Below are positions 1 through 6,802 of a stretch of 46,833 bases of DNA, piece by piece. This DNA comes from Chlamydiota bacterium (GTDB lineage Bacteria; Chlamydiota; Chlamydiia; Chlamydiales; SM23-39): the NCBI GenBank assembly GCA_016219355.1, contig JACRNF010000024.1, forward strand, positions 1-46,833, given 5' to 3'. The stretch's first letter is position 1. Each line of letters opens with the position of its first letter. The position numbers and the translations under genes were made by a program. Below the pieces are notes generated by a model. The model was not told where the DNA came from, ran no database searches, and saw only the letters and a list, made by a program, of their open reading frames with translations.

Positions 1-2
1 TA

Positions 3-83
3 GAAATTCATGAAGATTGGGTGACAGGCAAGCAGTATTTGAACATGAATCCGCTAATAGGTAAATATTTAAAAGATGAATAA
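3..83 (+). CDS. C-terminal tail of a gene entering from the left edge
   Basis: An open frame enters at the window edge and closes with TAA, giving about 26 residues that end in ...LIGKYLKDE. Too little is visible to name the family. The short lysine-rich tail and the accessory neighbourhood would fit a transposase or other mobile gene, but that is a guess. Confidence 0.35.
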   Translation, partial: EIHEDWVTGKQYLNMNPLIGKYLKDE

Positions 84-269
84 ACTAGCAGGAGAAAAGA
101 AGAAAATGATTGATTTTACAGAAATATAGTTGCTTTATCATCTTAATACAACTTGACTGTAAAAAATCAATTGAATTATATTGATTAGTTGATATTAATA
201 ACACTCTTCTATGAAGAGATCTAAATCCATACCTCAAGTCACTCAAATTAAGATTACCAAGAGGCTTCC

Positions 270-1085
270 ATGAAAAATAGTTACTGGTCCTGTTCAAAAT
301 TTGCTGATTGGCTTCGAGGTAGCCTTAAGCCTCACTCAGGCACTGAGGAAGAGTGGAAGACTTGGGAGAAGGCTGCAAAAGCAAAAAAAATTCGTTATTG
401 GCTAGCAGAAGAGGGTCTTGATTTTCTGCAAAATCTTGGCCGCTGGCCTTTAAATCTACGTCATTATCTTGATAACCGTTGGTTTGCTAAGACACATGCG
501 CTAACTTCTAATCTTAAACGAGGACAATGGCATGATTTTGACACTCGCCTACTGCATGCCCTATTTGATGAACTTGTTAATTTTGTTGAAATTGAGCAAG
601 CTTGGCATTTTTTGCTTTGTTCAAAAGAAGATCGCAAAAAATATAAGCTCTCTTGGTATCGCAAGAACTTTTCTTTTGGTTGGCGCTGCAAAGAGGCCGG
701 CTTAGCGTATCTTGAATGGGCTGCAGGACTTAAAAATAACGAAGATTGGATTGAAAAGAATGATCCAAGTTTCGATCAGCCTACAGAGCAAGCATTGGCT
801 GCGCAACAAACAATTTTACTTTACAAGTGGTGGAAGGAAGAGCGTCCTAGGCGTCTTGATCCAATGGACGCCAGTGGATTGAGTGACTACTACGAAAAAA
901 GATGTCAAGACTCCGAGTCTCAAGGCTACGAACTCTCATGGATATGTTGTGATGTAGACGAGCCGAATAAGGAACATTTGAGTAAAATCCTAAAGATCTG
1001 CCAAAAGATGGAACAAGAACAAGAGGCCGAAGATACTGAAATGCTGATCCGTCTTATTAAGATACGTGGAAGCCTTTGGACTTAA
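270..1085 (+). CDS. Phage-type conserved protein of unknown function
   Basis: A 271-residue soluble protein with no signal peptide or membrane segment. It starts with KFADWLRG and contains YWLAEEGLDFLQN, KTHALTSNLKRGQWHDFDTR and ALFDELVNFVEIEQAW. I associate this pattern with a conserved hypothetical family seen mainly in large virulent phages and some environmental bacteria; its biochemical role is not known to me. The start is supported by a GAGG Shine-Dalgarno (SD) sequence about 5 nt upstream of ATG 270. It stands alone, with the next gene convergent. The C-terminal third is acidic and rich in Glu and Gln. It was probably acquired horizontally, since chlamydial core genomes are not expected to encode it. 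Confidence 0.75.
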   Translation: MKNSYWSCSKFADWLRGSLKPHSGTEEEWKTWEKAAKAKKIRYWLAEEGLDFLQNLGRWPLNLRHYLDNRWFAKTHALTSNLKRGQWHDFDTRLLHALFDELVNFVEIEQAWHFLLCSKEDRKKYKLSWYRKNFSFGWRCKEAGLAYLEWAAGLKNNEDWIEKNDPSFDQPTEQALAAQQTILLYKWWKEERPRRLDPMDASGLSDYYEKRCQDSESQGYELSWICCDVDEPNKEHLSKILKICQKMEQEQEAEDTEMLIRLIKIRGSLWT

Positions 1086-1109
1086 GAATTAACCTCTACA
1101 AAATCAAAA

Positions 1110-1934
1110 CTATTCTATGATATCAATGCTTTTAGCATCGCATAAAATTCTCCTGCTATGATGCGCAGTATGTGAATGAAAGAGTGACCCTTTCACTCTC
1201 ACCTTCTTGTTCATCACGGAATAAGTTAAACTCTCAGGGGGAATCACAACAACTTCTAAGACATATTTTTCAGGATAATTGATATCATCTTCTACAATTT
1301 CTTTTGTTTTACTTACGTGAATTGGTTTTTTAAGAGCTAAAATCCAAGAGGTTTCAGGATTATCACCGTTTTCTATACTCATATATTCCGAAGGGCCTGG
1401 ATATGTTACCTGATAGATACTTCCTTCTAATATAACTTCTTTTGATTCATAAAAAAGAGTTTCACATGGTTCACTTTTCCATTTGACATCGACAACATAA
1501 TCGAGATGTATCTGTGGAATATTAAAAAAGAAAAGATCATTACTTTTTTCCAAGGACCCTTCGATATAAACTTTTTTTCCTAATAAGAAGGCGAATTCGT
1601 CATAACATGGAAATTTACCAATGAGAAAAAACGGAATTGTTTTTTGATTTTGATCTATAAATTTATTACCTATTGATAATGCAGATGTACCGATAAGTTT
1701 GTCTAAAGGTTTAAATATAATTATGGATTTTAAATTAGTGACTTCAACTCCATTAGGATATCGTGTGCGATAAGGGACCTGTATTTTGTCATATGTGCCT
1801 TCAAGGCAAATTTTCATTTTGGATTGATCGGAAGGATACTCTATGGAGTCTGTTATAATGTCTGAACTCAACGCGAATGCGAATATTGATTGAACATGTA
1901 AAATTAGGAAAATTTGCCAATAGTTTTTTTTCAT
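1110..1934 (-). CDS. Exported protein with two DUF4431-like repeats, possible immunity partner
   Basis: 274 residues starting with a typical Sec signal (MKKNYWQIFLILHVQSIFAFA), so probably periplasmic or envelope-located. The mature part looks like two tandem copies of one domain: ICLEGTYDKI...KKVYIEGSL in the first half and VILEGSIYQV...KKVRVKGSLFHSHTAHH in the second. The KGSLFHSHTAHH motif recalls the DUF4431 signature. The gene lies 7 nt downstream of the 1942-2706 gene, and its SD (AGGTGAAGG) overlaps that gene's stop codon, so the two are likely translationally coupled. An exported partner behind a putative peptidoglycan-type toxin suggests an immunity role. That is inference; it could also be an unrelated envelope protein. 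Confidence 0.7.
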   Translation of the reverse strand: MKKNYWQIFLILHVQSIFAFALSSDIITDSIEYPSDQSKMKICLEGTYDKIQVPYRTRYPNGVEVTNLKSIIIFKPLDKLIGTSALSIGNKFIDQNQKTIPFFLIGKFPCYDEFAFLLGKKVYIEGSLEKSNDLFFFNIPQIHLDYVVDVKWKSEPCETLFYESKEVILEGSIYQVTYPGPSEYMSIENGDNPETSWILALKKPIHVSKTKEIVEDDINYPEKYVLEVVVIPPESLTYSVMNKKVRVKGSLFHSHTAHHSRRILCDAKSIDIIE

Positions 1935-1941
1935 CCTTCAC

Positions 1942-2706
1942 CTAACTTATCATCATATCTCTAAATTTTTGCTGATGAGGATATGGGCGAAGATAAGTTC
2001 CATATTGACTATGAACTACAACAGCTAAAAGAAGTTTTTCCTCCGCTAATCGAATCGCTTTCTCTTTAGAAATCCATTCCCTAACTCCATTAGGGACCTG
2101 AACAAAAAAATCCAAAACTTTCCCTTTAAGAAATTTCACACCCACAATCTTTATCATTTCAATAATTTCTTCATCTCCTGGATACCACCCTTCACATCGC
2201 TGAATTGTGTCTAACAATTTTTCATATTCCTGCCCTTCAAACGTCCGAATAGTTCGATTCATCTCAAATCCTGATATTTTTCGCAGATTATTTCTATAGA
2301 CTTTCACTTCCTCAGTATCAGGCTTATCTGCAGAAACTCCGGTATAACGCCTTGGAAATTCATTCAGTGTTAAATCGAAATATTTTTCAGTTTTAAGTAG
2401 TATTGAAAATGACTTTCTTCCTATATCATAATCTGGGAAAATAGCAAAATAGGCCATTTTAGAAGAATTACCAGAGCCAGGGTATCCTGCAAAACCTATT
2501 GCTCCATGGCTCTTTGCAAAAGAGCCATGAATTACATTTCCTGGATTTTGATGTCTCCAGGATTTTGAACCTTTTGGAGGATTTTTCGCAGCTGAATCGA
2601 GATATCGAACCATCTTATTTCCATCCTTATCGTAATAAATTACAGATCGATTCGGGCCACCTTCTGCTCTAATCCAAACATATTTTACATAATTTTTGCT
2701 ATTCAT
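1942..2706 (-). CDS. Putative peptidoglycan hydrolase/toxin-like protein with P5-type domain
   Basis: 254 residues with no signal peptide. The central part (about 45-150) has SWRHQNPGNV, FAKSHGAIGFA, FAIFPDYDIGRKS and a RYTG...PDTEEVKVYRN segment. I recognise these as the pattern of phage structural/muramidase-type proteins and of some antibacterial effectors (WRNNNPGN...GFAVFP...RYAPP). The C-terminus (WISKEKAIRLAEEKLLLAVVVHSQYGTYLR) resembles DUF3892. The ATG has an AGGGA SD. It is first in a two-gene unit with the exported 1110-1934 protein. The active-site residues of this fold are not certain to me, so hydrolase activity is inferred. It could instead be a phage-derived structural protein. 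Confidence 0.6.
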   Translation of the reverse strand: MNSKNYVKYVWIRAEGGPNRSVIYYDKDGNKMVRYLDSAAKNPPKGSKSWRHQNPGNVIHGSFAKSHGAIGFAGYPGSGNSSKMAYFAIFPDYDIGRKSFSILLKTEKYFDLTLNEFPRRYTGVSADKPDTEEVKVYRNNLRKISGFEMNRTIRTFEGQEYEKLLDTIQRCEGWYPGDEEIIEMIKIVGVKFLKGKVLDFFVQVPNGVREWISKEKAIRLAEEKLLLAVVVHSQYGTYLRPYPHQQKFRDMMIS

Positions 2707-3019
2707 TATGTCCCTGCCACATTACATGCTGAACTTACTAACATAAATATTACTTTTATATTTTGAAGAATGAATTATAACTCGAAATATTAATAACGCA
2801 AAAGATTTTTACTCACCAAAAAAATATTGATGAGCCCGGGACCTTTAATCCAAAAGTATTTCAATAATCTCCGTCTTTTAAAATTCCATTTTTTTTATAT
2901 AAGTTGGATAATTTGCCAAGAAAATTCTTCTGCTTAAGAATTTCAATAAAATCAAACATCTCCGTGCATAAAAAAAATTAATCATATATATTGTTTCAAT
3001 ACTTATTTTAGGAATCGTA
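2707..3019. other. AT-rich intergenic stretch with one tiny ORF
   Basis: This divergent spacer should hold the promoters for the genes on either side, but no convincing -35/-10 pair stands out. The only ORF of note is a 32-codon minus-strand frame (2959 to 2861, MFDFIEILKQKNFLGKLSNL...). It has GGAG directly against its ATG and no recognisable family, so it may be a gene remnant or chance. Confidence 0.3.
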
Positions 3020-3757
3020 ATGGCACAAGGCATTAAACCTTCCGGCAAGAAAGTTGCGTTAGATAAACAAGGTAACGCTATCTATCAGATCCAGGCAAAT
3101 GGGATAGAAATAGGTTACAAATTGATTGGCACAGGCGAACCTTTAATCATGATTATGGGAATCGCAAATACAATGGAGCGTTGGCCTATCAAAATAATTG
3201 AAACACTATCAATGAAATATCAATTAATTTTAATGGACAACCGTGGAATAGGGTATACTACGGCCGATAATGAAAAGTTTACCTACAAACTATTTGCAAA
3301 AGACATTATTAGTCTTCTTGACGTCCTCAAAGTAAAATCGGTAAATGTATTTGGTGTGTCAATGGGAAGTGTAATAACGCAAGAATTATTACTAGAACAT
3401 TCAGAAAGATTTAATAAAGCTATTATTTGCGCAACCTCGATAGACGGTAGCCACGTTGTCTCTGTAATAAAAGATAAAGTACCCAACAATCCTACAGCTC
3501 AGAAACAACTTGAAGCGACAATGCATTGGAAATCGCCCTTAGACAAACTCTCTCGTATCATGAATCAAGTCATGCTGGTAGTCGGAACTGCGGATACAAT
3601 TGTGGGAATAGCAAGTTCAAAAACTTTAGCTTCGACAATTCCGGGAGCATGGTTAGTTCAATTTAAAAATGCATCTCATAATTTAGTAGATGAAGCGCCA
3701 ATTGAACTGGCCAAAATCATCTTAGCTTTTCTTGATTTGACCTCCTCCCTTTCCTAA
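3020..3757 (+). CDS. Alpha/beta-hydrolase fold enzyme, C-terminus possibly altered
   Basis: A 245-residue serine hydrolase of unknown substrate. The N-terminal strand region has the oxyanion loop (GIANTMERW) and the DNRGIG turn. The nucleophile elbow is GVSMGS with Ser114, the acid is in VVGTADTIV and the His is in NASHNLVDEAP, so the triad looks complete. The cap region between elbow and acid is short for this family. The last five residues (TSSLS) and the stop are encoded inside what looks like an IS200/IS605 right end, so the original C-terminus may have been replaced. No signal peptide, so cytoplasmic. Confidence 0.8.
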   Translation: MAQGIKPSGKKVALDKQGNAIYQIQANGIEIGYKLIGTGEPLIMIMGIANTMERWPIKIIETLSMKYQLILMDNRGIGYTTADNEKFTYKLFAKDIISLLDVLKVKSVNVFGVSMGSVITQELLLEHSERFNKAIICATSIDGSHVVSVIKDKVPNNPTAQKQLEATMHWKSPLDKLSRIMNQVMLVVGTADTIVGIASSKTLASTIPGAWLVQFKNASHNLVDEAPIELAKIILAFLDLTSSLS

Positions 3758-3890
3758 AGGAAGACGATTCCTACGGCGTTCAGCTAAAAAATAGCTGACT
3801 CACTTCAGGGGTGTTCCTGCTTCATTGAGCGGCTTAACTGCTGACTCTCCATTCTGAACTTATTCAAGGCTTGTTTTTTGATGCAGTTTT
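3737..3890 (-). mobile_element. Remnant right end of an IS200/IS605 (tnpB-type) element
   Basis: Read on the minus strand, a block at 3737-3770 has the layout GAATCGTCTTCC-TTTAGG-AAAGGGAGGAGG-TCAA. This resembles the familiar IS605-family right end, a GAATCC...hairpin...GGGGAGGA stretch closed by TCAA. In intact elements this region is the scaffold end of the TnpB guide RNA. Just upstream a short frame ending ...KPLNEAGTPLK then TGA (3800-3802) could be the tail of the transposon protein, but it is interrupted by stops further up and no tnpB body is present. The TCAA edge falls inside the end of the hydrolase gene. Confidence 0.5.
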
Positions 3891-4005
3891 GTCTATAAAA
3901 AATGGGAGCGATTTAACCCATTCAGAACTTTTGATTGGAAAAAATTTAAAACTGATTTAATCTATTGAATGAATCTCATGTGATATGAGTGAAAGGAAAT
4001 GTATT

Positions 4006-4443
4006 ATGGCAATTATCGAACAAATCAATTCTGGTATCAAAGAAGCGATCAGAAATCAAGACTTGATTAGACGAGATACCTTGCGTATGCTCAAATCAAA
4101 AATATTGGCAGTTGACGCTCGCGCCAATCTCCCAGACCCAGAAGTTATAAAGCTATTCAAAACTTATTTCAGTAACCTCGAAGAAGCTCTAGAGCAAGCA
4201 AAAACAGTTAATCGTCTTGATATCGTTGAAAGATTACAAGCAGAGTTAATAATCATTCAAGAATTTTTACCGAAAGTTCTTTCTTTTGATGAAACTAAAA
4301 AAATTGTGATGCAAGCGATTGTTGATTCTGGAGCCAAGACGAAAAAAGACCTTGGACTCGTGATGAAGAAGATCATGACGCTCAACCTTGCAATCGATGC
4401 AAAGTTAGCAAAAGATCTGGCTAGTCAATTATTAGCTGATTAA
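4006..4443 (+). CDS. yqeY: GatB/YqeY domain protein
   Basis: 145 residues, the normal size for YqeY-family proteins. These are small helical proteins related to the tail domain of the GatB amidotransferase subunit, thought to act with tRNA or aminoacylation. Diagnostic features are IKEAIRNQDLIRRDTLRMLKS near the N-terminus, IIQEFLPKVLSFDE in the middle and GAKTKKDLGLVMKKIM near the end. An in-frame ATG exists 21 nt upstream (3985), but ATG 4006 has an AAGGA SD at good spacing and fits the family start. The gene stands alone on the plus strand. The exact function is not established for the family. Confidence 0.88.
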   Translation: MAIIEQINSGIKEAIRNQDLIRRDTLRMLKSKILAVDARANLPDPEVIKLFKTYFSNLEEALEQAKTVNRLDIVERLQAELIIIQEFLPKVLSFDETKKIVMQAIVDSGAKTKKDLGLVMKKIMTLNLAIDAKLAKDLASQLLAD

Positions 4444-4470
4444 AAAAAAATTCTTCTAAGGCAATTATCA

Positions 4471-4502
4471 CCCGATGCTCATTATTTTTCCAATGCTTCT
4501 TT
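4471..4502. repeat. Direct repeat, copy 1 of 2
   Basis: A 32-nt sequence (CCCgATGCTCATTATTTTTC followed by CAATGCTTCTTT) recurs at 5471-5502 with one mismatch and the same orientation, exactly 1,000 bp away. The two copies bracket the MazG-like and Ham1 genes. On the minus strand both copies read as the end of a frame, ...KEALEK-stop. Confidence 0.85.
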
Positions 4503-4565
4503 AATCAGCGAAACAATCTGTTTTCTCATGATGCCAACATTCCATACTCTAGGAGTATTCTGGTA

Positions 4566-4886
4566 TCATTTTTTGCGAATAGTCGATGAAGACGATTTGC
4601 TTTGGAGCTCTGCAACAGTCTTTCGCTGTACTTCTTCCGCAATCTTGATACATTCTTCAGGGTCATACCCAAGGTCATCACACCACTTAATTGTGGAAAA
4701 AATGATATTTCCAAGCTCTTTCTTCAGCTCGTGATCATTGTGTAGATCAATATCTTTAGGAGCATTCCGAGCCCATCTGCAAATGTCTCCAAAAACTTTT
4801 CCCATTCTGATAATAATCTCTGCAACGGACTGTTTCTCGGTCCCCCAAATTTTTCTAGCTTTACCAAGAAGTTCTTTTATTTCCAT
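4566..4886 (-). CDS. MazG-like nucleotide pyrophosphohydrolase
   Basis: 106 residues, all-alpha, similar in size to single-domain MazG/dUTPase-superfamily enzymes that hydrolyse NTPs to NMP and pyrophosphate. The middle helix pair reads IRMGKVFGDICRWAR, then HELKKELGNIIFSTIKWCDDLGYDPEECI. The second Glu/Asp motif is recognisable (KELGN...WCDDL), but the first EExxE-type motif is not canonical, so activity is not assured. The gene follows the Ham1 gene with 11 nt between them. After its TGA the same frame stays open for 27 codons to the repeat at 4475, ending LIKEALEK. That suggests the stop is secondary or that this segment belonged to another gene. Confidence 0.6.
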   Translation of the reverse strand: MEIKELLGKARKIWGTEKQSVAEIIIRMGKVFGDICRWARNAPKDIDLHNDHELKKELGNIIFSTIKWCDDLGYDPEECIKIAEEVQRKTVAELQSKSSSSTIRKK

Positions 4887-4897
4887 CGAAGCCCCCC

Positions 4898-5458
4898 TTA
4901 CCGTCTTGAATAATGCTCGCGTAACAAAAATTTCTTTACTTGCTCGAGAGGTTTAATTTGCAGATAGGTTTTTTGATCATCGGCTTCGTTCAATTGCGCA
5001 CGCGTGACTGCGTAGCCATCGGGGATAAAAATTTTGTCAAAGCCATAGCCGTTGTCGCCGGCCGGATGCTCGGCAATTGTCCCTTCGAGTTTTCCTTCAA
5101 AAAATTCTTGCCGTTTCCCATCTGTGTATCCGTAGACACACCGCGCCGTGGCTTTTCTGTCTTTTGAGACCAGCGAGCACAGGGTATCCATGGGCACTTC
5201 GTCGATAAAAAATCGGATGAACGGCCCGGGCAAGCGACCAAGCGCAGCAAACTCCAGGGACACATCTTCGACTAAGACAGGCGAGTGAATTTTTTCGTAG
5301 GCTTGCTGCAATTTGTGGGCAACAATCACTCTTAAATCAAGCGACTGCAGCTCGTCGAGATCAAGCTTCAAATGATCAACGGGAAAACCAAGATACCGAG
5401 CCACGTAGTCGGCCTTTTTCTGGTTACCTGTGATAAAGGTGATGGTGTTTTTTTCCAT
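4898..5458 (-). CDS. Ham1/RdgB-family non-canonical purine NTP pyrophosphatase
   Basis: 186 residues from ATG 5458. The N-terminus TITFITGNQKKADYV matches the Ham1 substrate-binding start (TxNxxK), followed by LVEDVSLEF, GRLPGPFIRFF and a C-terminal DNGYGFDKIFIPDG motif. These enzymes remove ITP, XTP and dITP from the nucleotide pool. An in-frame upstream ATG (5494) overlaps the stop of the short KEALEK frame as TAATGA, so a start 12 codons earlier is possible; the family alignment favours 5458. It is transcribed ahead of the MazG-like gene, so the pair acts as a house-cleaning unit. Confidence 0.85.
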   Translation of the reverse strand: MEKNTITFITGNQKKADYVARYLGFPVDHLKLDLDELQSLDLRVIVAHKLQQAYEKIHSPVLVEDVSLEFAALGRLPGPFIRFFIDEVPMDTLCSLVSKDRKATARCVYGYTDGKRQEFFEGKLEGTIAEHPAGDNGYGFDKIFIPDGYAVTRAQLNEADDQKTYLQIKPLEQVKKFLLREHYSRR

Positions 5459-5470
5459 ACGGCTATTGTA

Positions 5471-5502
5471 CCCAATGCTCATTATTTTTCCAATGCTTCT
5501 TT
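5471..5502. repeat. Direct repeat, copy 2 of 2
   Basis: Second copy of the 32-nt repeat at 4471-4502. Here the minus-strand frame is short: an SD-like GGGAGG precedes ATG CTA, and the frame ends in KEALEK with TAATGA overlap. It may be the duplicated tail of a lost gene. Confidence 0.85.
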
Positions 5503-5592
5503 TAGCATTGCACCTCCCATGTTCAATGGGAGATATTTTAACCCAGGGGGTCAAAATTCAACCGCTATAAAGGGGTCATTATACAACCGGCG

Positions 5593-5762
5593 CTAACACT
5601 TTTGAACAGTTCGGAAATTCCGAACTGTTGAATTCCTAGAGATTTCTCCCTTATCATAGAGGTTGCTCAAATGCTCACTAATTGTTGGAACGGTAACATC
5701 GAACAGAGTTCCCATTAACTTCTGTGTTAACCAGACAGTTTCCTCTGCTACTCGGACTCCCC
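5593..5762 (-). pseudogene. Truncated RhuM-family gene fragment
   Basis: The minus strand reads VAEETVWLTQKLMGTLFDVT, VPTISEHLSNLYDKGEIS and NSTVRNFRTVQKC-stop. This matches the N-terminal winged-helix-like signature of virulence protein RhuM (ETVWLTQ..MAELF.V...TI..HI.NI). The frame has no start, breaks off at the IS end at 5764 on its 5' side, and stops after about 55 codons where the family continues for more than 200 residues. It is a remnant and not expected to function. Confidence 0.65.
5605..5629. repeat. Perfect 12-bp inverted repeat with 1-nt centre
   Basis: The arms AACAGTTCGGAA (5605-5616) and TTCCGAACTGTT (5618-5629) are exact complements around a single A. It lies inside the RhuM remnant. 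It could be a protein-binding palindrome or a recombination site. Confidence 0.7.
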
Positions 5763-5788
5763 CTGTGTCAGCATACTTGTCGCTTTTT
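5757..5788 (+). mobile_element. Solo left end of the IS3-family element
   Basis: CCCCCTGTGTCAGCATACTT followed by GTCGCTTTTT is the same as the left end of the IS at 45152, but no transposase follows. Homology fades after the T-run. It is a leftover terminal repeat marking a past insertion into the RhuM gene. Confidence 0.75.
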
Positions 5789-5897
5789 AGAGTAGTTTTA
5801 AGATCGTTTTTTGAATTTTTTTTAAATTTACATGATCTAAAAAAATCAATTTTTTTTTGACTTTTGAAAGAGGCTCTACTATTTAAATAAAAATAAA

Positions 5898-5931
5898 CCC
5901 GGAAGTTCTTGAAATCCGGGTAGCTTCCGGG
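5898..5931. repeat. GC-rich hairpin in intergenic DNA
   Basis: CCCGGAAG (5898-5905) pairs exactly with CTTCCGGG (5924-5931), and an internal CCGGG copy offers an alternative fold. There is no T-tract, so a classic terminator is not supported. The rest of 5789-6005 shows no gene. Confidence 0.5.
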
Positions 5932-6005
5932 TTATCTTCCGAGTAGTTATTTTGAGGAAATGACATGATAGAAGAATTACTTCAGCAAGAAGAAGGTTGC
6001 AGAGA

Positions 6006-6098
6006 GCCAATATTGAACCTGATTTGTTGCTAATTTATCGAAATACAAAGTGCGAAATCTACTTCGATCGAACGGGCACGCACTCGGATTTATTTTAA
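6006..6098 (+). pseudogene. C-terminal fragment of a YafQ/RelE-type toxin
   Basis: The frame reads ANIEPDLLLIYRNTKCEIYF then DRTGTHSDLF-stop. This fits the YafQ mRNA-interferase C-terminus (HVEPDW.LIYK....ERTGTHA.LF). The N-terminal two thirds and any DinJ-type antitoxin are missing, so it is a decayed toxin-antitoxin remnant. Confidence 0.65.
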
Positions 6099-6124
6099 AA
6101 GCCAGTCGTTCATGTTAAAAATCT

Positions 6125-6778
6125 TCATTTCTTAAGAAAAGCTTTCTTGAAGCGTGTTTTTGGATTGTCGAAATGGACATTTTTTTTGTCAAATACTTCT
6201 GTATTGCATTTATCTTTACCTGCCCATTTCCTCATGCTCTGAGACTCTTTATTAAGAGGATCTTTAATAATTTTTATAAAATTCTCATAGCCGGGGACAC
6301 CACCACAATCTTCCGGAGGGCCCGACCTGGCACCATCTAAACAAACAGGATATTTTTGAAAAGGTTTTTTAAAAAAAATGGCTTCATATTCTATCAAGTG
6401 GTCCCATCCATCGCCATAATCATAGAGATACTGCATAAAACGTCTTTCTTCAGAAAAATAATCCCCTATTTGTAAATCCCAGCCGGGCAGCGTTTCATAA
6501 TCATCAAAACATTCATCATAGATTTCTTCAGGAATACCTATGTGTTCTTTTTTGCCAGTCACCAAGTTTTCAGTTACAAATGAATGCAAATGATAATCAA
6601 GCCATCCCATCACATCCTGTATCGCAACATGAAAATCCCAAAAAGTGTAATTCTCCGGCACTTGTATTCGACGCCAAATCAGCGGCTGAATCTCTTGCAG
6701 GGAAATCTTAAACTGATAAACATGCTTAAATTCTGCCAAAGGTTTATTCAAATTCTGTAGATAAAGACTCTTTTTCAT
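6125..6778 (-). CDS. Plasmid pRiA4b ORF-3 family protein
   Basis: 217 residues. The N-terminal half has the family signature YQFKISLQEIQPLIWRRIQV, then FWDFHVAIQDVMGWLDYHLH, RFMQYLYDYGDGWDHLIEYE and the conserved C..G.R.GPPEDCGG..GY block (CLDGARSGPPEDCGGVPGYE). The family is widespread on plasmids and in mobile DNA; its function is unknown. GAGGTG sits about 5 nt before the ATG. It lies 24 nt downstream of the SEC-C protein gene (6803-7336), so the two are probably co-transcribed. In other genomes this domain is often fused to a SEC-C motif, which suggests the pair is a split version of that arrangement. Confidence 0.88.
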   Translation of the reverse strand: MKKSLYLQNLNKPLAEFKHVYQFKISLQEIQPLIWRRIQVPENYTFWDFHVAIQDVMGWLDYHLHSFVTENLVTGKKEHIGIPEEIYDECFDDYETLPGWDLQIGDYFSEERRFMQYLYDYGDGWDHLIEYEAIFFKKPFQKYPVCLDGARSGPPEDCGGVPGYENFIKIIKDPLNKESQSMRKWAGKDKCNTEVFDKKNVHFDNPKTRFKKAFLKK

Positions 6779-6802
6779 GAAAACACCTCAAGTTAAAAAC
6801 AA

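Noticed and set aside
85..297. 70-codon minus-strand ORF near the left edge
   Set aside because: No SD, no family resemblance and a composition like the surrounding AT-rich spacer.
4528..5596. Plus-strand ORFs opposite the MazG-like and Ham1 genes
   Set aside because: None has a recognisable domain, and the minus-strand genes have conserved motifs.
5965..6033. 22-codon ORF MIEELLQQEEGC... with a GAGGAA SD
   Set aside because: Its start resembles some AlbA-type regulators, but the frame ends at once and overlaps the more convincing YafQ tail in another frame.
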